DNA of 64,000 bases, taken from the NCBI GenBank assembly GCA_050950345.1, contig JBMNHK010000007.1, positions 1-64,000 of the forward strand, read 5' to 3'. Each line of letters starts with the position of its first letter. Within the stretch, counting starts at the first letter, position 1. Shown here piece by piece: positions 36,407 through 45,663 of this stretch. The translations under genes were made by a program, and so were the position numbers. The DNA is from Pelotomaculum_C sp050950345. GTDB lineage: Bacteria; Bacillota; Desulfotomaculia; Desulfotomaculales; Pelotomaculaceae. Under the pieces are notes generated by a model. The model made no database searches. It was given only the letters and a program-made list of their open reading frames with translations, and was not told the DNA's origin.

Positions 36407-37939
36407 TTATTGTCCCCCGTTGCCCCCTGATTGACCGCCTCCGCCTCCTGCGGCACCGGCGCCGTCAATGGTTTCGATTTTTTTTATTTCCCCATTGATC
36501 TGCATTTCAACGGTTTTACCATCCTGGGTGGTTATGCGCAGGGTGGTCTTGGGCCCTTGTTTGCCTTGCTGAGCTTGCTGACCCTGCCCTTGTTGACCCT
36601 GTTTTTGATTTTGCTCTTCTTGCTCACCCTGTCCTTGCTGTTGTCCCTGCTCCTGTCCCTCTTGTCCCTGTTGCTGTGTTTGCTGGCCCTGTTGCTGACC
36701 TTGCTGCCTCTGTTGCCGGTCCTCCTCGCCCGTCAATTTACCCCAGCGCTGCTCAAGTAAATAGGCATCCTGTTTAGTCAACAAACGCACCGGCGTGATT
36801 TTAGCCGGCACGTCAAAATCACCGTTTTTGACCTGCTTTTCATATTGCCAGTGCCCGGTAGTTGCCAGCCCTACTGCTGCATCATAAGCATGCTGCGCCA
36901 TAATCTCAGGCATCAAATCCACTTCAGCCTGGTGGGTGCCGGCCACCAGGGCCTGGGATGCCTGTTGATCCGCACCAACACCTACGGTTATAATTTTTTG
37001 GTTCAGGCCCCTGCTGTTCAAGGCATTGATGACGGCGGCAGCTATCCTCCCGTCAGTTGCCAGCACTGCGTCGATCTGGTTGTTGCTATCGGCCAGGGCC
37101 TGTTCCAGGGTGGCCACGGCAAGCTGCGGCTCACCCCGGGCATGATTTTTAGCTTGAATAACTCTCACCTGGGGCTGGTTTTGCAGATTTTGCAGGATAG
37201 AAGAAGCTATCTCTTTAGAGGTCTGATCGTTTTCATCCCCCATCAGCAACACCGTATTCAGCGGCGCCCCTCTGTACCGGGCAGCCGTTAACAGGTAGCG
37301 GGCCTCCAACTCCCCTGCCCTGGCGTGATCTGAAGCAATATATCCGTCCACCGGAGCGTTGGCCGGCAGCGCCTCAAAGGCAATGACCTTGATATTGGCC
37401 TGGGCCAGTTTGCGCACAAGATTGGGAGCTGTGGCCGGGTCAACCGCCTGAAGGATCACAGCTTTGACATCCTGGCCAACCAGCTGCTCCAGGTCCTTTT
37501 CTTGCTGCAGGGGGTCATTTTTGGCATCGAGCCAGGTGATTTTCACCTTTGGCTGGCCATTTTGCTGTCCCTGTTGCCCGTTGTTCTGCCTGCCCTGTTG
37601 CCCGCCGTTTTGGGCCTGCACCGGTACTGCGGCTTGCCCCTGAGCACTACTTGGCTGCCCCTGCCGGCTACCTTCCTGGCCGTTTTGGCCGGCCCGTTCA
37701 TTCATTGTCTTCATAAACACCTGATTGCCGTCTCTTTCCATACTGGCCAGACTGACTGCAATCTTGATTTCCTGACCATTATTGACTACGGCCTTCTTCT
37801 GAGGCTGTTGCCCACCGCAGGCCTGGAGTAAGGGCGCCATGATGAGCATCGCTATGATTACGAGTAAAAGACTCCTGCCGCCCTTAACGCTTACACTAGC
37901 CAAACCATCACCTTCAATAATTTCTTTATCTGCTGTCAT
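36407..37939 (-). CDS. Periplasmic-binding-protein-like lipoprotein with Gln-rich inserts
   Basis: The product has up to 510 residues; a TTG about 14 codons inside is an alternative start. A signal peptide (SLLLVIIAMLIMAPLL) ends in the lipobox LLQAC, so it should be anchored outside the membrane. The body resembles Peripla_BP_4 sugar-binding proteins (VKITWLDAKNDPLQQEKDLEQ, VKAVILQAVDPATAP, DGYIASDHARAGELEARYLL, DAVLATDGRIAAAVINAL). Two low-complexity Gln/Gly/Asn inserts (about 85-130 and 405-465) and a Gly-rich tail are unusual. No ABC permease or ATPase gene is adjacent, so the ligand and partner are unknown. Confidence 0.82.
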   Translation of the reverse strand: MTADKEIIEGDGLASVSVKGGRSLLLVIIAMLIMAPLLQACGGQQPQKKAVVNNGQEIKIAVSLASMERDGNQVFMKTMNERAGQNGQEGSRQGQPSSAQGQAAVPVQAQNGGQQGRQNNGQQGQQNGQPKVKITWLDAKNDPLQQEKDLEQLVGQDVKAVILQAVDPATAPNLVRKLAQANIKVIAFEALPANAPVDGYIASDHARAGELEARYLLTAARYRGAPLNTVLLMGDENDQTSKEIASSILQNLQNQPQVRVIQAKNHARGEPQLAVATLEQALADSNNQIDAVLATDGRIAAAVINALNSRGLNQKIITVGVGADQQASQALVAGTHQAEVDLMPEIMAQHAYDAAVGLATTGHWQYEKQVKNGDFDVPAKITPVRLLTKQDAYLLEQRWGKLTGEEDRQQRQQGQQQGQQTQQQGQEGQEQGQQQGQGEQEEQNQKQGQQGQGQQAQQGKQGPKTTLRITTQDGKTVEMQINGEIKKIETIDGAGAAGGGGGQSGGNGGQ

Positions 37940-37999
37940 GCTTCAAATATTATGCTTCAAACAGTGTCTAATTATTGAGGTATGTGTCTTATGAATTAA

Positions 38000-38028
38000 T
38001 TGACATATAATACACTATACTGTAGAAT
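38000..38028 (+). promoter_or_regulatory. Sigma-A-type promoter for the DUF2508 gene
   Basis: TTGACA at 38000-38005 and TAGAAT at 38023-38028 are spaced by 17 bp, close to consensus, and point to the gene starting at 38080. Confidence 0.78.
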
Positions 38029-38079
38029 GCCCTTCTTTTTCCTCTCTAAAAAAAATATAATACTGGGGAGGTGGTAGGA

Positions 38080-38394
38080 ATGAAATTGTTGGATATTCCT
38101 TTACTGAAAGGGATCATTGTCGACAGAAGCGCAACGCTTTCATTGGACACGGCATTGCAAAACGCCCGTGCAGAGTGGCAGCAGGCGCTAAAGGAAATGG
38201 ACTACATCGATGATGACCTGGTTGATTATGTTATCTTCAAAATCAATGCCGCTGAGAAGCGCTATGTCGCCCTGCTGGAGCAAGCAAAAAAAGAACAGTT
38301 CGTTGCCTGGGGGTATTTAGATTTAGCATGTTCCCCCGGCGAGGAAACCAGCGAAGGACTCTGCAATACTGGGGCAGGAAATGCTCCCGCCTGA
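38080..38394 (+). CDS. DUF2508 family protein (YaaL-like)
   Basis: The product has 104 residues from ATG 38080, 8 nt after GGGGAGG; GTG 38071 overlaps that site. The pattern LDTALQNARAEWQQALKEMDYIDD and VIFKINAAEKRYVALLEQAKKE matches the DUF2508 helical family, which in many Firmicutes lies near the sigK or recR regions. Its function is unknown. It stands alone on the plus strand with its own promoter, divergent from the lipoprotein gene and convergent with the uracil-DNA glycosylase gene. Confidence 0.8.
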   Translation: MKLLDIPLLKGIIVDRSATLSLDTALQNARAEWQQALKEMDYIDDDLVDYVIFKINAAEKRYVALLEQAKKEQFVAWGYLDLACSPGEETSEGLCNTGAGNAPA

Positions 38395-38431
38395 GCTAAA
38401 ACAAGCCGGATTAAGCCATCACCAATAGAAA

Positions 38432-38464
38432 TGGCGTGCCGATTAACCCAGAAATGGCACGCCA
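38432..38464. terminator. Hairpin between convergent genes
   Basis: TGGCGTGCC 38432-38440 and GGCACGCCA 38456-38464 form a perfect 9-bp stem with a 15-nt loop between the ends of the DUF2508 and glycosylase genes. There is no T run on either side, so termination is uncertain. Confidence 0.4.
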
Positions 38465-38471
38465 GGGACCA

Positions 38472-39089
38472 CTAAGCCTCAAAAACCCTGTCAAATTCTT
38501 CTTTCACTTTCTTAAAATCCTCCCATACGGGGCGTTTTTTGGCGGGATCCCGCAGCAGAGCGGAAGGGTGAAAGGTAGGCATGATTTTGATCCCGCTTTT
38601 ACTGACCAGCCACTTGCCGCGCATGGGCGTGATCCGGGCAGCCGGATCCACCAGATTTTGCAGAGCACTGTTCCCTAAAAGCACAATTAAGCGTGGAGCA
38701 ATCAACTCGATCTGGCGGTAGAGCCAGGGCAGGCATTGCCGCGCTTCCTCCCTGTGGGGCGCCCTGTTGCCGGGGGGGCGGCATTTAACTACATTGGCTA
38801 TATAGGTATGGGCAAACCTTTCCAAACCTACAGCTGCTAAAATTTTATCCAATAATTGACCGGCCTTGCCCACAAAAGGCCGCCCCAGGCGGTCTTCATC
38901 CGCACCAGGGCCTTCGCCGATCAACATCAAGGGCGCCTGCCCGTTTCCTTCACCAAAAACCACCCCGGAACAGCCGTGGCGCAGTCCGCATCGGTTGCAA
39001 CCCAGGGCGAGGTCCTGTAGTTCAGATAAAGTTGTAATGCCGCTCAAATCATGGTCCAGGGGATAAGGTACCGGGTTCATTGTATCCAC
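38472..39089 (-). CDS. udgA: Family 4 uracil-DNA glycosylase
   Basis: The product has 205 residues. It removes uracil from DNA. The family 4 pattern is clear: four Cys ligands for an iron-sulfur cluster (CNRCGLRHGC near residue 30, then KCRPPGNRAP and CLPW), the active-site GEGPGADEDRLGRPFVGKAG, and the C-terminal HPSALLRDP with the conserved His. It is monocistronic; on the plus side it faces the DUF2508 gene. Confidence 0.94.
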   Translation of the reverse strand: MDTMNPVPYPLDHDLSGITTLSELQDLALGCNRCGLRHGCSGVVFGEGNGQAPLMLIGEGPGADEDRLGRPFVGKAGQLLDKILAAVGLERFAHTYIANVVKCRPPGNRAPHREEARQCLPWLYRQIELIAPRLIVLLGNSALQNLVDPAARITPMRGKWLVSKSGIKIMPTFHPSALLRDPAKKRPVWEDFKKVKEEFDRVFEA

Positions 39090-39168
39090 CCTTTCTCAAA
39101 GAAAAACCACCAAGGCATATCCTAATAGGACAAGTCCTTCGTGGCCTTGTTGACATACTGCTGTTCAG

Positions 39169-39199
39169 CCCATAGACAGGCCTCAGGCCTGTCTATGGG
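39169..39199 (-). terminator. Long perfect hairpin after ctpA
   Basis: Two 15-nt arms (39169-39183 and 39185-39199, starting CCCATAGACAGG) are perfectly inverted around one base. No T tract follows on the minus strand. It lies 38 nt after the ctpA stop. Confidence 0.5.
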
Positions 39200-39236
39200 A
39201 AATTATATCCCTATCTTTAAAAAGGTGTCAACGGTA

Positions 39237-40427
39237 TTAGCCGGCAATTTTTTGCCTCATTATTTCGATGGCCCGGTCTAACTGTATATCAGCAGCGCTG
39301 TTCTCTTGATTTTCCACCGTCACATCCGGCTCGATTCCCTTGTCGTGAATATCGTTGCGTTTAGGTGTAAGATAGCGGGCGGTGGTGAGCTTCAGACCGG
39401 CCCCGTTGCTGAGGGGAAACACCGTCTGCACGATGCCCTTACCGAAGGTTTTCGTGCCCACAAGGGTACCCGCCCCGGTATCTTTCACCGCACCGGCCAG
39501 GATCTCCGCCGCACTGGCGCTGTAGCTATTAATTAACACTATCAGCGGCAGCTGGACTACCCGGCCTTCAGAAGCAAACTCTTGATCCTTGCCGAAACGA
39601 TAATCTATATAGACTACCGGACCCTGGGGCACGAAATTCTTGGCTACATTAACAGCCGCCAGCAGTTCTCCGCCGGGGTTGTCCCGGAGGTCTAAGATCA
39701 GGCCCTTGACCTGCTCATTTTGCAGCTTAGCCAGGTTTTCCTGCATCTCCTCGGCAGTGTGTAACGTAAACTGACTGACCACAATATAGCCAATAGCCGT
39801 GCCTGGCAGCACCTTGCTCTCCACAGTAGGCACGCTGATTTCCCGCCGCACCAGTTCCCTGGTTAACTGCACCGTACCTCCCGCTTCTTTCCTTTCTATG
39901 ATCAGGGTGACTTTGGACCCCACATCGCCGCGCATCAGGCTGATAGCCGTTTCTAAATCAATTCCTTTGGCATCCCGGTCATCTATTTTGCTGATCACGT
40001 CACCGGACATGATCCCTGCCTCAGCTGCAGGTGTCCCCTCATAGGCCCTGACCACCATCAAGTCTTGCCCTTTGACTCCTACCAGAATGCCCAGCCCGCC
40101 AAAAGACCCTTTAATCTGCTGGCTGAGCTGATTAAAGGTTTTGGCATCAAGGTAAACCGAATAAGGGTCATTGAGAGACGAAACCATGCCTTTGATGGCC
40201 CCATCTATTAACTGCCCCATGCTAACCGGTTGCAGGTACTGGGTCCGCACCAGGCTGATAACCTTCACCAAATTGCCCAGATTGTTGTAATTGGTTGCCA
40301 CCATAACGCCGCCGGCAATAACAACTGCCACGACCAAAACCGTCAGGAAGGAAAAAAACCTGCCTGGCCTGCGTTGTGACGAAGATTGATTTGGTCCCAA
40401 TTGACACACCGCCCTATCTGTAGACAT
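39237..40427 (-). CDS. ctpA: S41 carboxy-terminal processing peptidase
   Basis: The product has 396 residues. One N-terminal membrane anchor (FFSFLTVLVVAVVIAGGVMVATNY) is followed by a PDZ domain (GSFGGLGILVGVKGQDLMVV to GDVISKID) and the S41 protease core with the catalytic Ser in LINSYSASAAEILAGA and Lys in TKTFGKGIVQT. It acts outside the membrane on secreted or wall-associated proteins. It follows the ftsE-ftsX-envC-like cluster on the same strand, a recurring arrangement, so it may process that system's components. No strong ribosome site precedes ATG 40427. Confidence 0.95.
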   Translation of the reverse strand: MSTDRAVCQLGPNQSSSQRRPGRFFSFLTVLVVAVVIAGGVMVATNYNNLGNLVKVISLVRTQYLQPVSMGQLIDGAIKGMVSSLNDPYSVYLDAKTFNQLSQQIKGSFGGLGILVGVKGQDLMVVRAYEGTPAAEAGIMSGDVISKIDDRDAKGIDLETAISLMRGDVGSKVTLIIERKEAGGTVQLTRELVRREISVPTVESKVLPGTAIGYIVVSQFTLHTAEEMQENLAKLQNEQVKGLILDLRDNPGGELLAAVNVAKNFVPQGPVVYIDYRFGKDQEFASEGRVVQLPLIVLINSYSASAAEILAGAVKDTGAGTLVGTKTFGKGIVQTVFPLSNGAGLKLTTARYLTPKRNDIHDKGIEPDVTVENQENSAADIQLDRAIEIMRQKIAG

Positions 40428-40520
40428 ACGTAATTATACTACTATAACCTGGCAAACATGTCCAATAGTAAGGTTAGCCAGGTTAACTTTTTTTCAAAAT
40501 TTTTTCCATAGCTATAAACT

Positions 40521-40550
40521 AACAAGGACCGGTTAGACCTGGTCCTTGTT
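40521..40550 (-). terminator. Hairpin between EnvC-like gene and ctpA
   Basis: AACAAGGACC 40521-40530 and GGTCCTTGTT 40541-40550 form a 10-bp perfect stem with a 10-nt loop. The T tract is weak on the minus strand, so partial termination before ctpA is likely. Confidence 0.5.
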
Positions 40551-40595
40551 GAGATAGGCAAAACAAATAATTACATACATGCACTAAAATATTCA

Positions 40596-41729
40596 CTAAA
40601 AATAGTTCAACGGGTTCACCGGGGTTCCATTCACCCGCACCGAGAAGTCCAGATGCGGCCCGGTGGATAGACCGGTACTGCCGACCAGGCCAATGGCCTC
40701 TCCCTGGCTGACTTCCTGCCCGTAGCCAACCAGTTGGGCTGACAGGTGGGAATACAGCGTGGTCAAGCCGCCGCCATGGTCAATCATCACCACGTTACCG
40801 TACCCGCTCATATAGCTAACGTCGATGACCACTCCGGACTGGGCCGCCACAACTGTGGCTCCATAATCACCGGGAATATCGATCCCGTTATGCATGCGAG
40901 TGGTACCATAAATAGGGTGCACCCGCGGGCCGAAATAGGAGGAGATTTCACCACAGCTGGGCACCGGCCAGGTAAAAGCACCAGTAGCTTGCGGTCTCGT
41001 GCTTTGGCCGCGGCTGCGGGCAATTTCCCTTAAAATATTCTGTTCTTTTGCTTCCAGGGCGGCTGCCTCTTCCTCAAGCTCCCACATATTATTCCTGGCC
41101 TCGCTCAAGAGGGCGTTTTTCTCTTCCTGTCTGGCCTTGAGTTCCTGGCGTGCTGCTTCCTGTTCCGCAAGCATGGATTGCAACTCTTCCTGCTGGCGGG
41201 CCTGTTCTTCCTTTATGCTGTTTAACCGCTCCCGGTCGGCCTTCACCTGATCGACGATGGAGGCATCCTGCTGAACTATTATTTTCAGCAGTTCCATACG
41301 GTTGACAAATTCATTAAAATCACTGGAGTCAAGCAGCACTTCTATGTAGCTTATATTGCCTACTTCATAAACGCTACGGACGCGTTTATTAAGCACCTCG
41401 GTGCTCTCTTTGAGCCGCTCCTCTGCCTCCGCCAGCTCAACCTCGGTCCTGGCCAGGTTTTCCCTGGCCACTGCCAGGCTGGCTGCCAAATCCTCAATGA
41501 TCAATGCTTTCTGGTTAATTAATTGATTCAGACTGGCTACCTGACCGGCATAATCATCCACCACACCCCTGGACTGTTTGACCTGAGCCCTTTTTTCCTC
41601 AAGTTGCGCCCTTGTCTGCTTCAGTTGCTCTTCCAACTCGCCGCCAAAAGCAGCGAAACCGGTGGATAATAAGAAAACCGCCGCCATCAACAAGAGAGAT
41701 ACTCTCTTTTTTATTGAGCCTTTAGCCAA
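40596..41729 (-). CDS. EnvC-like coiled-coil protein with LytM/M23 domain
   Basis: The product has 377 residues from TTG 41729 (8 nt after GGGAG); an ATG at 41744 is also in frame. A signal peptide (VSLLLMAAVFLLSTGFAAFG) leads into a long coiled coil (about 25-240), then a LytM domain with MHNGIDIPGDYG and YSHLSAQ. The final zinc motif reads GPHLDF instead of the usual HLHF. EnvC-type proteins are activated by FtsEX to switch on wall amidases at division; the changed motif may mean weakened or absent catalysis. It follows ftsX directly. Confidence 0.92.
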   Translation of the reverse strand: MAKGSIKKRVSLLLMAAVFLLSTGFAAFGGELEEQLKQTRAQLEEKRAQVKQSRGVVDDYAGQVASLNQLINQKALIIEDLAASLAVARENLARTEVELAEAEERLKESTEVLNKRVRSVYEVGNISYIEVLLDSSDFNEFVNRMELLKIIVQQDASIVDQVKADRERLNSIKEEQARQQEELQSMLAEQEAARQELKARQEEKNALLSEARNNMWELEEEAAALEAKEQNILREIARSRGQSTRPQATGAFTWPVPSCGEISSYFGPRVHPIYGTTRMHNGIDIPGDYGATVVAAQSGVVIDVSYMSGYGNVVMIDHGGGLTTLYSHLSAQLVGYGQEVSQGEAIGLVGSTGLSTGPHLDFSVRVNGTPVNPLNYF

Positions 41730-41745
41730 ATCACTCACTCCCATT

Positions 41746-42636
41746 TTACACTTTTAAGAATTTTCGCAGGCTGAGCATACTGCCGGTAACACCGATAACC
41801 AGCCCCAGGCCTATTAACGCTTCGACCAGGGGGATGAGGACATCTTTACTGCTAACCAGTTGGAAAAAAGGCAGAGAAACCTGGAGCCTGTCCACCAGGG
41901 ATAAATAACCGAAATATACTGCAACAACAGCCAGCAGAGAACCCGTCAGACCCAAAAACAGCCCTTCCAGCAAAAAGGGGAAACGCACAAACCAGTTGGT
42001 AGCCCCCAGGGTCTTCATAATCCCAATTTCTTTGCGCCGGGCAAAAACAGAGAGCCGGATGGTTGTAGCGACCAGAAAAACCGCCGCTGCACCCAACAAA
42101 ATCATAACAACCACACCTGCCGAACGCACCCATTTGCTCAGAGCAAGCAATTTCTCCACTACACCCTGACCGTAACGCACCCGCTCCACATGCTGGAAGG
42201 TGGCTTCGATTTCCTGGGCCAAGGGCATTACTTGTTCAACAGTGTGCGTTTTGATGCGCAAGGCATCGGGCAAGGGGTTCTTTTCTTCCAGCCCTTCCAG
42301 GATAGCCTGGTTCTCGCCAAAGCTTTCCTTCATATCCTCCAGGCCCTGGGTTTTGGAAATAAACCGCACTTCAGCCACTTCAGGCCGCGCTGCCAGCCGT
42401 TCTTCCATGAGTGCAACCTGGTCTCTGCCGGTATCATCTTCTAAAAACAACGTTATTTCAATTTCTGACTCCAAATTATAAGCAATGTTATTGGCATTGA
42501 ACACCAACAATAACGAACTGCCTAGAATAAACATGGAAACGGCAACCACGCCGATTGAAGCGAGGGATAGCCAGCTATTGCGCAAAACTGACTGGAAGGC
42601 CTCGCGAAGATAGTAAATTATTGTGCTAAGCCTCAC
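41746..42636 (-). CDS. ftsX: Cell-division protein FtsX
   Basis: The product has 296 residues with four membrane segments: SWLSLASIGVVAVSMFILGSSLLLVF near the start, then VVMILLGAAAVFLVATTIRLSVF, LLEGLFLGLTGSLLAVVAVYFGYLS and LIPLVEALIGLGLVIGVTGSML. The extracellular loop between the first two spans (about 55-165) contacts the LytM partner. GTG 42636 follows GAGGGGG within the end of ftsE (11-nt overlap). It forms the FtsEX complex that couples ATP hydrolysis to wall hydrolysis. Confidence 0.97.
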   Translation of the reverse strand: MRLSTIIYYLREAFQSVLRNSWLSLASIGVVAVSMFILGSSLLLVFNANNIAYNLESEIEITLFLEDDTGRDQVALMEERLAARPEVAEVRFISKTQGLEDMKESFGENQAILEGLEEKNPLPDALRIKTHTVEQVMPLAQEIEATFQHVERVRYGQGVVEKLLALSKWVRSAGVVVMILLGAAAVFLVATTIRLSVFARRKEIGIMKTLGATNWFVRFPFLLEGLFLGLTGSLLAVVAVYFGYLSLVDRLQVSLPFFQLVSSKDVLIPLVEALIGLGLVIGVTGSMLSLRKFLKV

Positions 42637-43312
42637 AGTGATAGGCCCCCTCTTTCTCGTCCCGCACTAGCCTGCCGCCGGACAGCTGGATGACACGTTT
42701 TTTCATGACATTGACGATGTCCCAGGCATGGGTAACCATTATTACTGTGGTGCCCCGCAAGTTAATATCCATCAGCAGCTTCATCAGATCTCTTGATGTA
42801 TCCGGATCCAGGTTGCCAGTGGGCTCGTCGGCAATAATTAAAAAAGGGTTGTTCACGATAGCCCGTGCAATCGCAACTCTTTGTTGTTCTCCGCCGGAAA
42901 GGTGGTTGGGGAAAACATCCGTCTTATCTGCCAGACCAACCATGGAGAGGGCCAACGGCACCGATCTCCTGATCTCCTTGCGGGACGCACCGATCACCTC
43001 AAGGGCAAAAGCCACATTTTCAAAAACGGTTTTTTGCGGCAACAGGCGAAAGTCCTGGAAGATCATGCCAATTCTGCGGCGCAGATAGGGAACTTCCTTT
43101 GCCCGCATCCGCACCAGGTTTTTACCGTCCACAACGACCTGGCCCTTTGTGGGCACCACCTCACGGTAAAGCAGTTTTGTAAACGTAGACTTGCCGGCCC
43201 CGCTGGGGCCAACCAGAAAGACAAATTCACCTTTATGTATCCTGACGGTAACATCAGATAGGGCCGTAACCCCATTCTCATAGGTTTTAGTCACATCGTA
43301 TAACCGAATCAA
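42626..43312 (-). CDS. ftsE: Cell-division ATP-binding protein FtsE
   Basis: The product has 228 residues, the family length, from TTG 43312 (LIRLYDVTKTYENGV). The frame is open to 43450, but the extra 46 residues are not conserved. Walker A is VGPSGAGKSTFTKLL, the signature LSGGEQQRVAIARAIV, Walker B FLIIADEPTGNLD, and the H-loop MVTHAWD. It energises FtsX and so controls the downstream coiled-coil hydrolase regulator. Confidence 0.97.
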   Translation of the reverse strand: MIRLYDVTKTYENGVTALSDVTVRIHKGEFVFLVGPSGAGKSTFTKLLYREVVPTKGQVVVDGKNLVRMRAKEVPYLRRRIGMIFQDFRLLPQKTVFENVAFALEVIGASRKEIRRSVPLALSMVGLADKTDVFPNHLSGGEQQRVAIARAIVNNPFLIIADEPTGNLDPDTSRDLMKLLMDINLRGTTVIMVTHAWDIVNVMKKRVIQLSGGRLVRDEKEGAYHCEA

Positions 43313-43470
43313 TCGCCGTACCTCACTTTTCACCTGCTGTTTGTCCCGTCTTAGCCGGCGTATAACAGCAATGAGATTAAGGGGCATGCATATAAATATT
43401 CGACATTGGTTATTCGACGCATATAGTGTTAATCCTTCTTTAAAAGACATAATATCTCAAATGAAACCAA

Positions 43471-44316
43471 TCACTTATAACGCTTAAAGCCCTCACCCAG
43501 AACCTCATGCACATTGCTGAGGATGACGAAAGCCCGGGGATCCACCTCGTGGACAATGGCCTTAAGCTGAGACACCTCCGCCCGGTTCACTATGCAAAGC
43601 AACACGTCCTGGCGAGCCCCGGTGTAGACACCTTGCGCCTGCCACAGGGTGGCGCCACGTTGCAGTTCCCTGGTGATTTTCGCCGCTATTTCCTGGGCAT
43701 GATCGGATATGATCAAAAATGCCCTGGCATAGCTGATCCCCTCCTGCACCACATCGATGAGCCAGGAAGCTATGGCTATGGTTAAAAGAGCGTACATGGC
43801 CAGCTCCGCTGAACGGAAGGCCAGGCCTGCTGCTATGACAACAGCCCCATCCACCAGGAAAAGCAGTTGACCGACGTTTACGCCCGAATAGCTGCGCAGG
43901 ATGGCTGCCGCCAGGTCAGTCCCTCCCGTGGTGCCACCGGATCTGAAGACCAGGCCCAGGCCCAAACCCGTAAATAAGCCGCCAAAAAGTACGGCCAGCA
44001 GGATGTCATTGGTGAAGACTGGCAGCACCGGAGCCAATATGTCCACCAAAAAGGCCAGGGCGATGGTGCCAAAAAGGGAGCGGATAGCAAAAGGCAGACC
44101 AAGGCGGTAAATACCCATAAGAAAGAGCGGCAGGTCCAGGGCCAGGATAGCCAGGCCTACCGGAGTCCCAATCAGATAGTGCAGGATTGTAGCGATGCCG
44201 CTGACACCGCCGGCGGCAATCTTGTTCGGGATTAGAAACATGTTTAAACCCAGTGCGACTAACAGCACACCCAGGGTTACTCCCGCGAACTGGTAAATAG
44301 TTTTCATCAACAACAC
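43471..44316 (-). CDS. YitT family membrane protein
   Basis: The product has 281 residues. The N-terminal part has about five or six membrane spans with GLNMFLIPNKIAAGGVSGIATILHY and FRSGGTTGGTDLAAAIL, the signature of the YitT (DUF161) family. The C-terminal DUF2179 domain begins near SDHAQEIAAKITRELQRGATLWQAQGVYTG. Function is unproven; members are proposed membrane transporters or channels. It is transcribed on the minus strand ahead of ftsE but 20 nt separate the stop from the open frame; it could start that operon. Confidence 0.9.
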   Translation of the reverse strand: MLLMKTIYQFAGVTLGVLLVALGLNMFLIPNKIAAGGVSGIATILHYLIGTPVGLAILALDLPLFLMGIYRLGLPFAIRSLFGTIALAFLVDILAPVLPVFTNDILLAVLFGGLFTGLGLGLVFRSGGTTGGTDLAAAILRSYSGVNVGQLLFLVDGAVVIAAGLAFRSAELAMYALLTIAIASWLIDVVQEGISYARAFLIISDHAQEIAAKITRELQRGATLWQAQGVYTGARQDVLLCIVNRAEVSQLKAIVHEVDPRAFVILSNVHEVLGEGFKRYK

Positions 44317-44440
44317 ATCCTATCCAGAACATTCTCTATTAACATATGTGATCCAGAGTTTTTTACCCGGTTCCACAAAAATATACCTAGCAGCCCGCCG
44401 GCAGGGCAGGTTCAATGCACGGGTTTATATGTTTCCGTAA

Positions 44441-44466
44441 TAAAAAGAGCTCCCGGAGGAGCTCCT
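44441..44466 (-). terminator. Rho-independent terminator after prfB
   Basis: GAGCTCC 44447-44453 and GGAGCTC 44458-44464 form a 7-bp stem with a 4-nt loop, followed on the minus strand by five T residues. Confidence 0.82.
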
Positions 44467-44494
44467 TAAAAGGATGCTGCTTGGCTTTTTTGCA

Positions 44495-45605
44495 TTATTT
44501 ATCCCGGCTGCGGGCGTTATCTCTCAAGTAAGCCGCTATGAAGGCATCTATTTCCCCGTCCATAACAGCGTTGACATTGCCCTCTTCCTCTCCTGTACGG
44601 TGATCTTTCACCAGGCTGTACGGGTGAAACACATAGGAACGTATCTGGCTGCCCCAGGCAATTTCCTGGTGTTCGCCGCGCAGGGCAGCTGCTTCGGCCT
44701 CCTTCTTGCGCAACTCCAGATCCGTCAATTTAGCTTTCAACATTTTCATCGCCGCCAGCTTGTTGGACAACTGAGAGCGCTCATTCTGGCAGTTCACCAC
44801 GATCCCGGTGGGAAGATGGGTGATCCTTACAGCTGAATCCGTTTTATTGACATGCTGCCCCCCGGCCCCACTGGAGCGATAGGTATCGATCTTCAAGTCA
44901 TCTGGATTGATCTGGACCTCAACATCATCCTCCAGTTGCGGCAGGACATCCACCGAGGCAAAAGAGGTGTGGCGGCGTCCGGCAGTGTCAAAGGGAGATA
45001 TCCGCACCAGCCGGTGCACCCCTCTTTCCGACTTCAGGTAGCCATAGGCATTAGGGCCGCTGATTTCAATAGTAGCGCTCTTGGTGCCTGCTTCATCCCC
45101 CGGCAGCAGATCCAGAATTTCCACCTTATACTGGTGGCGCTCGGCCCACCGGCTATACATCCGCAAAAGCATCTCCGCCCAGTCCTGTGCTTCGGTGCCA
45201 CCGGCCCCGGCATGGAGTGACAGGATGGCATTCCCGCGATCATAGGGGCCGTTTAAGAGCACCGCCAGTTCCATTTCTTCGATTCTTTGCCGGAGGGCTG
45301 CCAGCCCTTCCTCAACCTCACTGGCTACCGCCTGATCATCAACTTCCTCGCCCAGCTCACACAGGATGATCAATTCTTCCAGGTCTTTGACCAGCCCTTC
45401 AAAGGAGTTGAGCTTTTCCCTTAACGCTGCCACTTGCTGCACGATCTTCTGTGCTTTTTCAGGCTCATCCCAAAAACCCTCCTGCAGCATTTGTTTGTCT
45501 AAATTCTCGATGCTCTTAACCTTGTCAGCGATGTCAAAGAGAAACCCTCAAATCATCGACCCTTCTGCCAAGCGGTTCCAGGTCACGTCTCAACTCTGAA
45601 AACAT
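44495..45605 (-). CDS. prfB: Peptide chain release factor 2, with programmed +1 frameshift
   Basis: The gene is read as 45605-45537, then 45535-44495. The first 23 codons end in CTT and an in-frame TGA (45536-45534) followed by C, the classic CUU-UGA-C slippage site. An internal Shine-Dalgarno-like GAGGG lies 5 nt before it. After the shift the frame reads DIADKVKSIENLDKQML and on through the GGQ motif (SSGAGGQHVNKTDSAVR) and the class-specific ISPFDTAGRRHTSF region; total about 369 residues. RF2 recognises UGA and UAA, so low RF2 lets the ribosome shift. It lies downstream of secA. Confidence 0.97.
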
Positions 45606-45663
45606 AGCACACCTACCTTCTGTAATTATAGAAAATCTTGCCCCGATAAAGAAGCTACGCTAA

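Noticed and set aside
43313..43450. N-terminal extension of FtsE
   Set aside because: The 46 added residues do not resemble FtsE, and the family starts at LIRLYDV.
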